NCBI GenBank assembly: GCA_921293015.1 | Contig: OV121082.1 | Span: forward strand, 52,410,971 to 52,474,970 | DNA length: 64,000 nt | Direction: 5' to 3' | Source: Phorcus lineatus | Lineage: Eukaryota > Mollusca > Gastropoda > Trochida > Trochidae | Shown: positions 1-12,000 of the stretch, in pieces | Position numbering within the stretch: the first letter of the stretch is position 1 | Layout: every line of letters starts with the position of its first letter | Notes under the pieces: model-generated | Told to the model about the DNA's origin: nothing | Seen by the model: the letters and a program-made list of their open reading frames with translations, nothing else | The model's database searches: none | Translations under genes and position numbers: made by a program

Positions 1-3000
1 GGAGTATAATTAGTGTGTGCACTCTGACACCTCCTCCTTGAGAGGCTTACCTACAATAGGGGACCTTACACTTATACATCTTCTGAAAGATTGTTCTTCC
101 TCTCTACAGTTCGATAATGTTCTCTTAGAAACTGAAAGCAATATAGATAGGTATAATTTAAGAGGGGGAAATATGTACAAAAATGTAAGTGGTGTAGATT
201 GCTAAGGAGGCAGTGCAGATAAAGCGTTAAGCTTGGATTTGAAAACATTTTCAAAGCTAGAAATATTTTACATTTTCAGTTTGATCACATTTATATTAAC
301 TTAGAAGGGGTCCATGTTATTTAATGTTAGTAAGTCATACATCTACCAAAGTACTCATTACAGAAGAAAAAAATACAGATGACATTTGAAGGCACACAAA
401 ACGATTGGCGTTAATGTTTTGATAATTAACCTCGCCATCGCACTAGCCAATTTAAAAATATTATTACTCCATATATATATTTTTAAAATCCACAATTGTG
501 CAATTTATTCAAGCTTGAGTTTGAAAATTACTCTTTCTCAATTATTATACTATTACTTTTATTTCTAATTGGAACTGTTACATGTCACAACTACAAGTAA
601 AAACGTTGTGAAAATCTCACAATACAGATAAAATAGCTAACTGAAATATAATTTAACCTACATAAAGATTCTGCTTTCCTGCATGTATACATTTACATAA
701 ATTACCATATTGTACTCAAATGTGAAGGAATATGCTTCAACCGAGAGGAGATCGATGTCAGTGGGATATCAGGAGGATTATATGCTCATGTTGGTCATGA
801 ATCTCATATAGGAAACACGTCAACTGTTAAAACACCCATTTGTTTTATATTTGGTCCTTAAGTGATCAACGCGTTTGTGCATTTGATTCTTACCGTGCTA
901 GTGTCAATTTACGACTATTCTGAATTTTTCAATAAAACAAATCTTGAGGAATATTGATGTTATGGACTGAGTACAATGGCATACAAGTGGCCCTGTGAAC
1001 ATAAAGAAAAAGGGGAATATGTGTTTCACGTATATATGTGCAATGTTACATGAAACAGATCGGAGCTTATATTGTCTTGAAATATATTAATTGTTACTTA
1101 CCGAAGCACAAAATGTTTATTTAGACCAAATGATAATACGACTTTTCTTCCAAGCACGAGGTTTGTTAAGATAATTCATAGTGTCAATGAATTAATGTTG
1201 AGGTATAAATTAGGGGGAAATAAAGTAAGTAAGTAAGTAAATGTTCCTTTTTATTAAAAAATATTTAAATGAAAGTTTTGGTTCTTCCATAAGATATATT
1301 TTGTAAGATATCTTTTTCATTCTTAATTTATTTTGATTAAAACATGTTTTCACGATAAAGAACGTTTCGTTTATCATTGAAAAGACTAATATACAATCAA
1401 ACGTACTTCATGACTACCTAAATATTCAATTTCAGAAAATGTTTTGGTCACATCTATGTATGATTTACTCATACTATGATTATGTGACGCACATGACATA
1501 TTATTGTTCGAAAAGGAAACATACAACCGCAATGCATTCATTATTAGTATTGCTAATCATATTAACAAATTAGGCAATCCCACTTTACATCCAACTGTTT
1601 TATACCTTAAAAGATGCAAGTTGGTGCTTCCTTGCTTGGCCCTCAACATCAGAAGGATAAAACAACGCTTGAGCTGGCTCTGTACTGTGGCTGCCGAATT
1701 TCCAAATCTATTTGTACTTAATACAATTAAGAGTTATTATCGTTATCAAAGCACGCCCTTCTCTCCACAGAGGTGGTTCAAGTCATATAATCCTTCGAGT
1801 TGTCGAGAGTGAATGAAAGCATACAACAAATACAATGTTGAATGTTAGATATTACAAATACAATACCAATCGGTATGAGCCATGAGTTGAATCTTATCTG
1901 AACATATTGGCCTTCATGGCAGACACCGTAATGGTTTTTTGGACTCCTGTCACATTTAATCATTTTGTTAATCTGATTTTTTATTGCTATAAAAGCCTGT
2001 ATTACCAATCATTGTACATGCAATAAAACGTAGCTTGATTTACACCTTTGAATGTATATAGATTTTAGAACATATACGCATCTTCTAACCTGGGTAAGTT
2101 TGAACTACCTTATATAATTCATTATTCTGCAAATTTCTTTCAGAAAATCCTTGAGCTGTGGTATGATTTAAATTAAGGATACTCATAATGTCGGTCCACC
2201 GGAGACATATGGGATCACTCTAAGGCTTCGTCAACTCGGTGAAAGAAAATTGATAACGACAGATGTGTATATGCATTTAATGATGACAATTGAAAGATAA
2301 AACTCGATTCTTAATGATTCTTAAGCAGATACACGCATGATCAAAGCAAATTTGTACCTATAAGACAAGTGTAACATTAACTTCGGTTAATTCTTTTGCG
2401 TATTTCAATAGAAAAACATGTGAGATCTTAATGTACAAGAAGTAGATATACGTAAGTTATCATTAGCGGAAGTTGTTGGATGTTAATTATCGGTTATGAA
2501 AAGCCATCAGATGCTTCGGAGCAAATGTAAACCAGTCAGCTTCCGGAAGGTGCAGCATATGGCAGATCGCGCTGTGAAAAGAAATGTCATACAACACTAG
2601 TGATGTCCTTACCCTGGCTATCAATGGGAGCACGGCTATAGTGCGAGACAAAGTGTGTCAGGTTTCCCTGTTTAAAAGATACAATGACGAGCGACCTCTG
2701 CATGACATGTGACCTACCCATGCCAGCCAATACTAAGTGTAAGATCTGAGACTCAACTTATGTCAGTGCATGTATGAGAAATTAATTGTCTCTTATATAT
2801 CACGGTATTTCTTCAAATTAAAATCGACAGCATACTGAAAGAAGTGCGTAAAAGACCAACACATTTCCATGACATGATAGGAATTATGAATTACATTTTG
2901 TAATTCATCATACGAGGACATAATTTGAATTTTAGTCCTTTTTTTTGCATAAAAATTATATTCGTCAAACAGGGGTATCTCACTTTGCCACCACTTATTG

Positions 3001-6000
3001 TTCTCTGTGAGACTAAACCGTCTAAGACAATGGTAACCGACTTGTTGCAAAGAATCACAAATTGTCTTTTCCCTCGTGTAATATAAACTTATCGCAAAGA
3101 AAGGTTGTTTGCTGAAGTTTACCATAATAATCAAGTCGTTGATTATTCATAAATATTCATTTTATCTATAGGAAATATTAATACCATCAATAAGAAAAAA
3201 TCAGCCTTTGTATTCACATCATGTATTTCAGTGTCAATTAAACAGTGCTGTTTGAACAGGAAGTACTGAAATGAAATTCAGAATCATATATGCTCAACGA
3301 TTATATTTTGTTGGTTACAATTTTACTTGATTAGATCGGACTGTAATTTTTATCTGTTTTTTTTCTTCTCTCAGTTCAATTCAAATTCAAACTTTACTTA
3401 CAGTATTGCTGTTTAACTTCGATATTTGGATTAATGATCTGAATTAAAGGAAAACCACTATTAATAATCAACACATTGATGACTCTTTGGTTCGCATGAT
3501 TAATAACTGAATATCATTTTAGGGTCTTCGTGATATCCATGTCTCGTTTCTGAGTCTTAACGTCTGGCGATGTACATCAAATCATCTTAAAGGATTAAGG
3601 TTAGGGAAACCTGTCAGGGGAGAGTTAAACGTACATATTTGTAGGTATTCTAATCCTCTGATTTGTATTTCCTGTACTGGCTTCAGTGTGCTTGGGCATT
3701 GATGAGCACGGTGCATAATTTAGAGACCATTCAAAGTTTTCAAGGATGAAAAAAAATTGTAAGTGATTTGACAAACCACAAGGAGATGATTAGTGATCTA
3801 TCAAAAGTGAAACAACGTAGACTTTCGCTCGTTTTATACCTAATTATTAACTCGTTTAATAAAGATAGTATTAAATGGAAGGTCGCGACAGCTAATGACA
3901 TGTGTTTATGCAAGAAACATAAAACATATATATTTCATAGTGCCGCTATAGACTTTGTAGATGCAAGTCACTTCATTGGCTGGTAATTTACAGAGGTATA
4001 CGAGATTTTTGGCCTGAAAGATATCAGTGTATTGAAGGAGCACTTCGGATGCAAATACGCTGATGCACTTTTACAAGAAGCCAATTTTGTTCAGAGCTTC
4101 GCTTGTAATCCTCAATTTTTTAAATACGATTCCAAATTATGTGCAACTCTGATGGCGTCTACTAAATAGAAGATGTAACTATTATCACAGCCTGCTTTGG
4201 TGTTCAAATATGCGCAATGCCTTTATTTTCAAAGCTGTAATTTCAGAAACATACCATAACACCATACAAAAGACAGTGACTTTTATATATCAAATTGTTC
4301 CTTGACAATATTTCCTTATTGGTCGTTTTGATTTGGCTAAAATGGATGCATATACACGGATACGGAATATTTATAACATTTCCTGTATTGCAACGTAACT
4401 TCACAATATCTCTCTAAGACAAGATAATTAATCAGGATGATGGCGTGAGTAGCAAAATTGCCCGGATGAGAGAAGGTTAACGTGCAGATAATGATCGGGG
4501 CTCGGCGCATAACGACGTTTTTATGGCTAAAACAATATCTGCCAAAATAATCTTGAGCAATCGGCTTTTCACGCAAATGCTGTGACGGGCATGGTTGTAT
4601 GTCACGATGAAACAGGAATGTTCATGCCTGTATACTTCGTACCTTAAAGGCTTTTCAACTAACAATATGTGGCTTTATCTCGACTGTTGCTCACAGTCTT
4701 CCACTGGTAGGATTTATAAGACTGGATCCTTAAATATGATTCAATCTAGATTTCACGACTGAGGTTTACACAGCTTAACTGTACTGGTGATCTATGAGAA
4801 TACCCGTAAGCTACTTATAGTACTTCGTCGTTGACATTGGGAATTAAAGAGGGACTTTACTATCATTTTGTCAATATACCCTTTTACCATATGAACATCG
4901 AAAGGTCTCATTGCAGTTCGTTTTTGATAATCCGATATGTGTCCATGTTTGTCCAAGAAAAAATTCATTGAAATGGTTGTTTCTCAACGACTTATTATGT
5001 TCTTTGAGATGCATTAATAAGTTATTTACATGAATGAGGAAGAGTAAAATGAATTTAAACGTTTTGTAATTGCAAGAGTGCGACGTGTTGAGTAGATTCT
5101 AACACGGTTACCAAACAAATGGTCCTGATCCCATGAGGTCGATTTGATAGTGATTAATTGAGAGTATGATAATATGACTGGACAGGTTGATGTGAGGTTA
5201 TATATTGGAAGGAATAATCGACCTAAAAATTTGAAACATTACTGAAATTAAGCTTGGTTAATGGAAGGCAAAAATTGATGAAGTGTCCCAGTGATAACAC
5301 AGTGTAATGAGAAGAATAGCGTAACATTTTAGCGCTTGGTGACCATGAATAACAAGCATTAGGGTGAATCGTGTTATAGTGGATACTTAAGTGGCTCTTT
5401 ATTGCGATGATATTTTCCAAAGACTTCAGAAACAAGTTTTTTGTGATAGTAGTTTGATTTTGGCTCAAAATGTTTGGAAAGTTTTTGTTAGGATCAAATT
5501 CCCTCATAACTCTTTTGAAGATGATGCTTCGTTATCCAGTGCTTAAGAATACCATACTCTGTATACATCTTAGTCCATATGAACCACATTTATTTGGTCA
5601 ATGTCACATTAATCCTCGTCAATTCAAAATGACACGTGGAACTGTATTAACCTATATTCTACGTGTTCTGTGAAAAGGAGTAGGTCATGATAAACATTTC
5701 CTTATGCTCATCAGGGACTCGATCGCGTGGTTGAACAACACATATAGTAAGTCTGAAATAAACAAAATATATTTCCAAAGCTTAAATAGGATATTATCTT
5801 ACGAACTACTCCTTTTTGGCGAAGGTTACAGCCTGCTTGTGAAGAAGTAAAACATAGGATTTTAATTAATGTACCTTTGAAAATTCAATTTGAGATTTCA
5901 CTGGCTTAGTATCATTAAAATATGGGGAAATAAGAATTAATATCTCTCAAGTCATTTTCCGACACAACTTGCCTTTGTTAGTCTCCTGCGTTCAACAAGC

Positions 6001-6528
6001 TATATTTATGCCTTGCCTTTATATACATTCTTACGTGTTTTAATGATTAAAAATTCAAAGGGTAAATTTTAAGGACCAAAGTATTAACACCACCAACGTT
6101 CGATATACATCAACCACGTTAACATGAGAACTCTGCACTTGTCATGATAAGGAATGAAATGTTAAGGCCTCGATGACTGAAGATGGCTTTATATTTAGAG
6201 CATTTAATTCTATCATTTTGATAATACATTTTATCATCCAAAACTGTGTTCCACAGGAGATATCGCTTGTGGAAGATGAAGCGATATCTCCTAGCAGATA
6301 TCTTTTTTTTGACAGAAGATTTTGAACGATGCCCTGTTACAGTCAAATTCATGACATCACAATTGTTTAACATCATCAAGTAATGACATTACAGTGCTAT
6401 GACTTCATAAACATGATGCCGTCACAGATCTATGACATCACTGCACTGAGGGTCTTAGAGTAGTGAAGTGTTCAGAAATATACATTTTCACGGAATTGAA
6501 CTGAAAAATGATTTGGATGATAAATATA
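1..6528. other. Intergenic AT-rich DNA without recognisable genes
   Basis: No open frame here carries a domain motif. The longest (102 codons at 1504-1812 plus, 113 codons at 2793-3134 minus) look like chance frames. A short AGTA microsatellite is at 1224-1241. A perfect hairpin with 13-base arms (aggagatatcgct) lies at about 6256-6294. A less AT-rich patch at about 2530-2750 was read in all frames without recognising anything. Confidence 0.5.
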
Positions 6529-6671
6529 ATCTCACCCTCGTATCTTCTGATATCAAATATATCAACACTCGTTGATAAAAGTAAGAATATCCTCGGCAAG
6601 CCTCGGATATTTGTAACCTTTTTCAACTCGTGTTGATATATTTGACATCAGAAGACACTTGAGTGAGATTC
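6529..6671. mobile_element. Snapback (palindromic) MITE
   Basis: The first ~48 bases (from aatctcac) are the imperfect reverse complement of the last ~48 (ending gtgagatt), sharing blocks such as tcttctgat and aaatatatcaacac. The spacer around 6588-6618 is itself a small palindrome (aatatcc...ggatatt). About 143 bp with no coding capacity fits a fold-back MITE. No target duplication was fixed. Confidence 0.65.
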
Positions 6672-7139
6672 TCTATATGTCTCAGTTACCAAAGCAGTGA
6701 AAATCAAGGAAATAGCTCAAAACACATTATGGTTATTCACAGTTGGAATCAATACATTATGAGTGACTAATCCGACTCATTTTGACCTTCATTCTCATTA
6801 TGCTTGTAAAACGAACAAATTTTCTAAGATCTCGTGCTGTTTTATTGTCTAAGTATTCATGTAAACATGCAATGAAGGCAGAATGTAAAAATGGCGAAGT
6901 CGTCAATGTTGGTCAATTCCATCAAGTAGAAATGTCTCTAAGTGTTCCGTGTTATCTTGGTAATTCCGGTTGATTCCTAAGTCGCCAACGAATAAGCCAA
7001 TAACAACTCTGTGCTCATTATATTGCACTGTCACCCTACATAAATACAGTTGAAATTGTAAATTACCATGGCAAATCGTGTCAATGATGTTTCGTAAAGA
7101 GTAGTAATTTGAATCGTAAAACATTATAATTTTGTTCAT

Positions 7140-7480
7140 ATTTCAATTGCTAGAGAGATGTTCCAAAAGTTTCTGGACTGACCATGAAAAGGACTTATTT
7201 CTTGACATAACCTCCCCTGACCTGAATGCAATTGTTTCACCTCTTCCTCTCATCTGAAAACCACTTATTCGCACGTGACCCTAAAGATTCCACTTTTACC
7301 GTCTCATTGGTCGCAAAATTATGGTCTTTGATATCTGCTTTCGCTCGAGAAAATCGAAAGAAATCCGAGGTAGTGCTACATTTTGAAGGTCCTGAATTCA
7401 CAGACCTATGCATCACAGACATCAACCAGTGCACAGGAGCATTGTCTTGAAACAGCCATCCATTTTCCGCATTCATTGAT
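7140..7480 (-). pseudogene. Mariner-family transposase 3' remnant
   Basis: On the minus strand from 7476 the frame reads MNAENGWLFQDNAPVHW, the block around the second catalytic aspartate (DNAPVH) of Tc1/mariner enzymes. It then runs through a deleted stretch to ANKWFSDE and, after a stop, NNCIQVRGGYVKK, the usual C-terminal mariner block (CIxxxGxYVxK). The final bases to about 7150 read like the conserved end before the terminal repeat (FGTSL). The PHPYSPDLAPSD region and the whole N-terminal half are missing. It is a 5'-truncated dead copy, distinct from the mariner at 18-20 kb. Confidence 0.7.
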
Positions 7481-7507
7481 CATTTCCCGTAATTACCGCA
7501 GTTCATT

Positions 7508-7657
7508 TGCGTTATACCTAGACACCATGGCCTAGATTTTCGAAGCTCTCTTAGCACTACGATAGTCGTAAGTATCATACATTAACATTGGCTTACGACT
7601 ATCTTAGCACTAAGAGAGCTTCGAAAATCTAGGCCATGGTGTCTAGGTATAACGCAA
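7508..7657. mobile_element. Snapback MITE with 65-bp near-perfect arms
   Basis: Bases 7508-7572 are the reverse complement of 7592-7657 with about three mismatches, separated by a 19-base loop. Shared blocks include acctagacaccatggcc and cgaagctctcttag. The hairpin abuts the truncated end of the mariner remnant. There is no coding capacity. A structured-RNA role is possible, but the shape is that of a fold-back MITE. Confidence 0.75.
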
Positions 7658-7663
7658 GTATTA

Positions 7664-8754
7664 TAATATTAATAAATAGCCTTCATTTGGAAAAAAATCC
7701 ATTTCATCCTGACATAACCTTGTGCTTTAACTATAACAGTTCAGGGCAAAACAATACTTTATTGCAAAACACATGATGGTTGAGGCTACTCTATTTCTTA
7801 AATAAAATATATTATATGTTGATTTGACCCTGAGGAGAACCTTGGCCGGGGGGGGGGGGGGGGATCTGTCTAATCAGATTTGATATACAAGTCTCCATTG
7901 TCGTATGGCCCATATGTTTACTAATTGACATATTGTTGAATTAGTTAAATATGAGCACTCAACCATTCTATTGCGTTGTCATAATTATGTACGTTTTCAT
8001 TTTCCTGTCTACTTCATGTTCTGTTCATGAGAAATATTTAACCATACATGAAGGGTGTGTTAATTAAGATTCATTCGGATTTATTCAAATCAATAACCTC
8101 CATTTACAAAAAAATGAAAATCGAGCATTGATCCCTGATTTCGACATAAACCATGAATCAATGGAAAGACATTTTGGTTTATGTAATTGTGAAACCACCC
8201 TAATCTGCACCATTTTCTCCACAAAGGGGTAGCTTGAGTCATATCTTCCTTTGTTGTTCTCTTTCAGAAGTCAAGCACTCACTGAGGTTCTGAGGTATCT
8301 TTAGCAAATGATCACATATCCGACGGCGTTGGTGATTGCACAAGTAACTGTGATAGCAATCAATCGGGCTGCTTCATTTTAGCAATGATAATGCCCGACT
8401 TCTCACGGAGGCTAATATAACAGATATGACCTGAGTTACCTCTCTGAAGAGAGAATAACCAAGTAAATGAAAGGGATCGTGACCTTTTATGGTTCATTTG
8501 ATTTGTTTTGTTTGGAGTTGGAGTTATTTATGTTTACCCGAAAGCTATTCAACGAAATTGCCATTTGAAAAAAATTGTTTACTTAGGAGTTGCATTTTTC
8601 TGCTTTGAAATTACAACGATAGATTCGGTATTTATTTTATGCAAAAGATACATTATGTCAGATTATTATATTTTTAATCTTTTCATTATATCTCATTATC
8701 TTTTGTACGGAAATGCCTAACGAATGCTTGTAAAGAATTACAATCAACATTATA
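7664..8754. other. Intergenic stretch downstream of the Ly6/uPAR gene
   Basis: Apart from the G run at 7848-7863, no gene, repeat family or RNA was recognised in this interval. The 70-codon frame at 8508-8720 has no motif. Confidence 0.5.
7848..7863 (+). repeat. Homopolymer run of 16 G
   Basis: An uninterrupted run of sixteen guanines in AT-rich surroundings, able in principle to form a G-quadruplex. Run length may be affected by sequencing error. Confidence 0.9.
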
Positions 8755-8770
8755 CGTATTATTTGTAACA

Positions 8771-8776
8771 TTTATT
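8771..8776 (-). promoter_or_regulatory. Polyadenylation signal of the Ly6/uPAR gene
   Basis: AATAAA on the minus strand, 62 bases after the TGA stop. This is the first canonical signal downstream and predicts a short 3' UTR ending near 8750. Confidence 0.65.
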
Positions 8777-8837
8777 GAAGCACATAAGTTAATACAACAC
8801 ATACATTCAAAACAAATATTTACAGACGTTCAAACAT

Positions 8838-9040
8838 TCATAAAATATTCATAAAAACAACAGTGAAAACGGTAAGGGCAGGTAGAGAATATGTTCTGTG
8901 AGGTGTATTGAAACTGTGAGCGGAGTTGCACCCATCAGAGTCACATGTGGCATAACACACATCCACCATCTCCTTATACACATTCTTCTTGTGACAGTGA
9001 ATAACCACATCCTTGCTGCAGTCCCGGAATACAAACTCGC
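8838..9040 (-). CDS. Ly6/uPAR gene, terminal coding exon
   Basis: The exon follows the acceptor ctatttcag (9049-9041) in phase 1 and ends at the TGA at 8840-8838. It encodes the last five cysteines with CYATCDSDGCN, then a spacer, then the hydrophobic tail LPALTVFTVVFMNIL that ends at the stop codon, as GPI-anchor signals do. Another minus frame in the same exon has an ATG but lacks the cysteine pattern. Confidence 0.9.
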
Positions 9041-12000
9041 CTGAAATAGCAAAATATAGTTATATTTCGGATTGGTACATTTATACAATCTACAGGCTCT
9101 TGATTTCCGATAGTCACAAGTACTAAATTACACTAATATAAATGTAAGGCTATTGATTACAAATCTATTCAAAATCTAAAGCGGTTTTGAAATAGGTAGT
9201 TGTCGATAGTGACAACAAGATAAGTGAGTGTCTTCATGATCGTGAGTTGAAAGTGTGTTTGGCGGAAAAGATTCATGATCTTATTGAAAATGAGAAACGC
9301 ACACGTTCATTCCCGTTTGTCAAGCTTCAGATCTTATCGATTACGATTCCCTCACGACACATCCCCGGCATTTGACCGTCAAATGCTCGAGTCAGCCCAA
9401 TTCCTCCAAAGTAAGACTCGTTTCATTTACATAATATTGACGCTTTTCTCAATTTATAGCCGGACTCACTACAAAATGAAAGCAAAGATATAAAGAATAA
9501 GGGCACTCAAAACAACATTATTACATGTTAAATGCTGTTACAAGGAACATGTCAAGACGACAGGAGAGAAGAGAGTCTTGGAAAGAATTGGCTGTTGTTA
9601 CCAGACTATTCACCAAAGATCAGGTTGATCGTCAATTACGGCAATATGTCGGCAATTATTGTTCTATAACGTGAGCTTACGTCAATTTTCTTCGTCAATT
9701 ATTATCGTGAGGAACTGAGGTATAATGTGAATACCACGCCACGATAACGAGAGTTAGACGTACCAAAACGGTATAGACCGAATAATATTTTAAGATAACG
9801 GGTAATCACTCGTGTTTAGTCGGCATTCAAACGGAAGTTTCGCAATCGTGATTCACATAATTAAATCGTAAATACTTTGTAGAAAAGGCAAATTTTGAAA
9901 AATTGTTATTTCAGCATAATCAGATCGTTGGTGTCGAACCGGTACAAATCGGGACTGTCGTAAGGGATCAGTGGAATTGAGGCACAGGTTTGTCATTAAA
10001 TTTTATGGAAATATAACACAAAATGTACCAAAGCTTTGGTTATACTATGGTCCGCTGTTCAATTCTTGACATATATTGATTGTGGAGCGAGGATTGGTGA
10101 GTTGGTCGCCCACGAAACAAAACAATTGCCCTGCAAGGTTGATATTTGTTTTCTTAACAACATAGCTTTTAAGCATGGTATTAATGGTTTCATGACAAGA
10201 CTAACTTATTAAACATAAATTATCTCATTACTGAACAAGACGTTTATTATTGAACAAAAGGTGATCAATTATGGACACAAAGTAGTACATTATTGAGAAA
10301 ACGATCTTCTTGTTAGACGTATATAGTATGTTGGTAAGACTAAGACATGAACTTCATTTCATGACAGAAAACCTTCTTGTGACGAGAAAGTACATATCTT
10401 GAACCACCATTTCACATAAAAATCGTACCCAGGAACATGTCGGATATCTCAATTAAAGGGGCAGTATCACGTTTTTGAATATTTGTTTTTTATTTCTTCA
10501 CATTTTCCCCCAATAAAAACTCGTTTATGCCAAATGTAGTTACTTCAGTAAGTCATTCATCTCATACCGATGATCAATAGTAATAGAACCTCCTAACGGA
10601 ATTTTGAGTGTGAACACCTCTTAATCATTTCAGGTAATGAAATGGATGCCCATAGCTTAAGTGAACATTTCAAGTTCGTTTTAAAATTGCTTCTTTTCAG
10701 TAAAAAAACATTGCCTTGCATGGGAACATATATTATCGTGAGATCCCTTTGTTTATCAAAAACGTGTTACTACCTCTTTAAGTAACACGGTAACTTTAAC
10801 TTTAACTAAAACCAGTTAAAATTATTGTCTTTGAATTGATAACATTTATTTACAATTCTGTGAGATCATTTTATTCACCCAAAATGTGCTGCTGTCACTT
10901 TAAAAAAGAATTTCAACAGAAAACACTATGGGTAGTTTTAAGAAGGAACTGATTACGTCCAACAAATCTATCAATGTTTCCACAGTTTTTTTCCAAAGTG
11001 TCTTCCCATTTAAAAAAAATCATTAAAAAGTTGTTCTTGAATACTTGCCATTACTTACCAAGTTTGATCCTGCCTGTGAATTTGATGCAATATTTATCTA
11101 AAGGGTCTGTACAGTTGGTTGGCGGGGAGGTTCCTGACTTACAGTGGTGGGTCTGGAGGGAATTACACTGCAAACATTTCAGGCTGAATGCTGAAAGGAG
11201 AAATTTATCAATCATTGAAGGTCACAGTGTCAAAGGAAGGTACATTATAATCGATTTTTCTATCAGTGATAAAGATGTTTGACCTTTGTGGAAACTTATG
11301 TGTAGATTTGTATATAATTCATTCGTATACATGTATTCTTAAACGTGAATGTAATATGTATACATGAAATCATAAATGCGATTAGAACAATTTAGATACA
11401 GTAATGGCATTATGACGTAGAAATTTTAAATACATTTTTGAATATCATTAAATGATATTTGTAGAAATTGTTAGTTTTGCTAATCAGCATAGTATACAAA
11501 TTAGTAAATAAAAATCAATACAAGTGTAAATTAATGGACACCAAAAAGAAAACTAGATTTTTGATGACGTTCGGTAATATATTCGTCACGTTATTGAAGT
11601 GTCCCCTAAGGAAAAAGAAAAAGTGACACAACTCATTCTTTCATATCAGAAAAAAGCGTGTCCACTCTCTATCATTATGGACCACTTATCAAGTTGACCT
11701 TTAGGAATTAATGGCTTTTATCGTCGTGACCTATACGTACTGTATGCGTTATTTCAAGTCCATGTTTTGACCACTTGACAGTCTGCTCACACTGTACACA
11801 AAATGATGATAATAAACTCGTTATTTTTACATTATTTAAATCGCCATTAAGCCCAGTTAGAGGATATTACCACTAAATGCTTGTTATTCTCTCCCCACAG
11901 AGGAACCTCACGTCATAACATCCTAAGCCTAACTCTGATTTGATGCTTTGAAATGAGTTTTTTTAGCTTCTCGAGCTTCCAGTATAAAACACTTAGGGCA

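Noticed and set aside
2530..2750. Less AT-rich patch as a possible exon
   Set aside because: Read in six frames; no conserved motif or convincing splice pair was found.
3601..3620. ggttaggg-like sequence as an interstitial telomere repeat
   Set aside because: Only a single TTAGGG unit is present.
10974..11282. 102-codon plus frame at 11 kb
   Set aside because: It is antisense to Ly6/uPAR exon 2, which has splice sites and the cysteine pattern.
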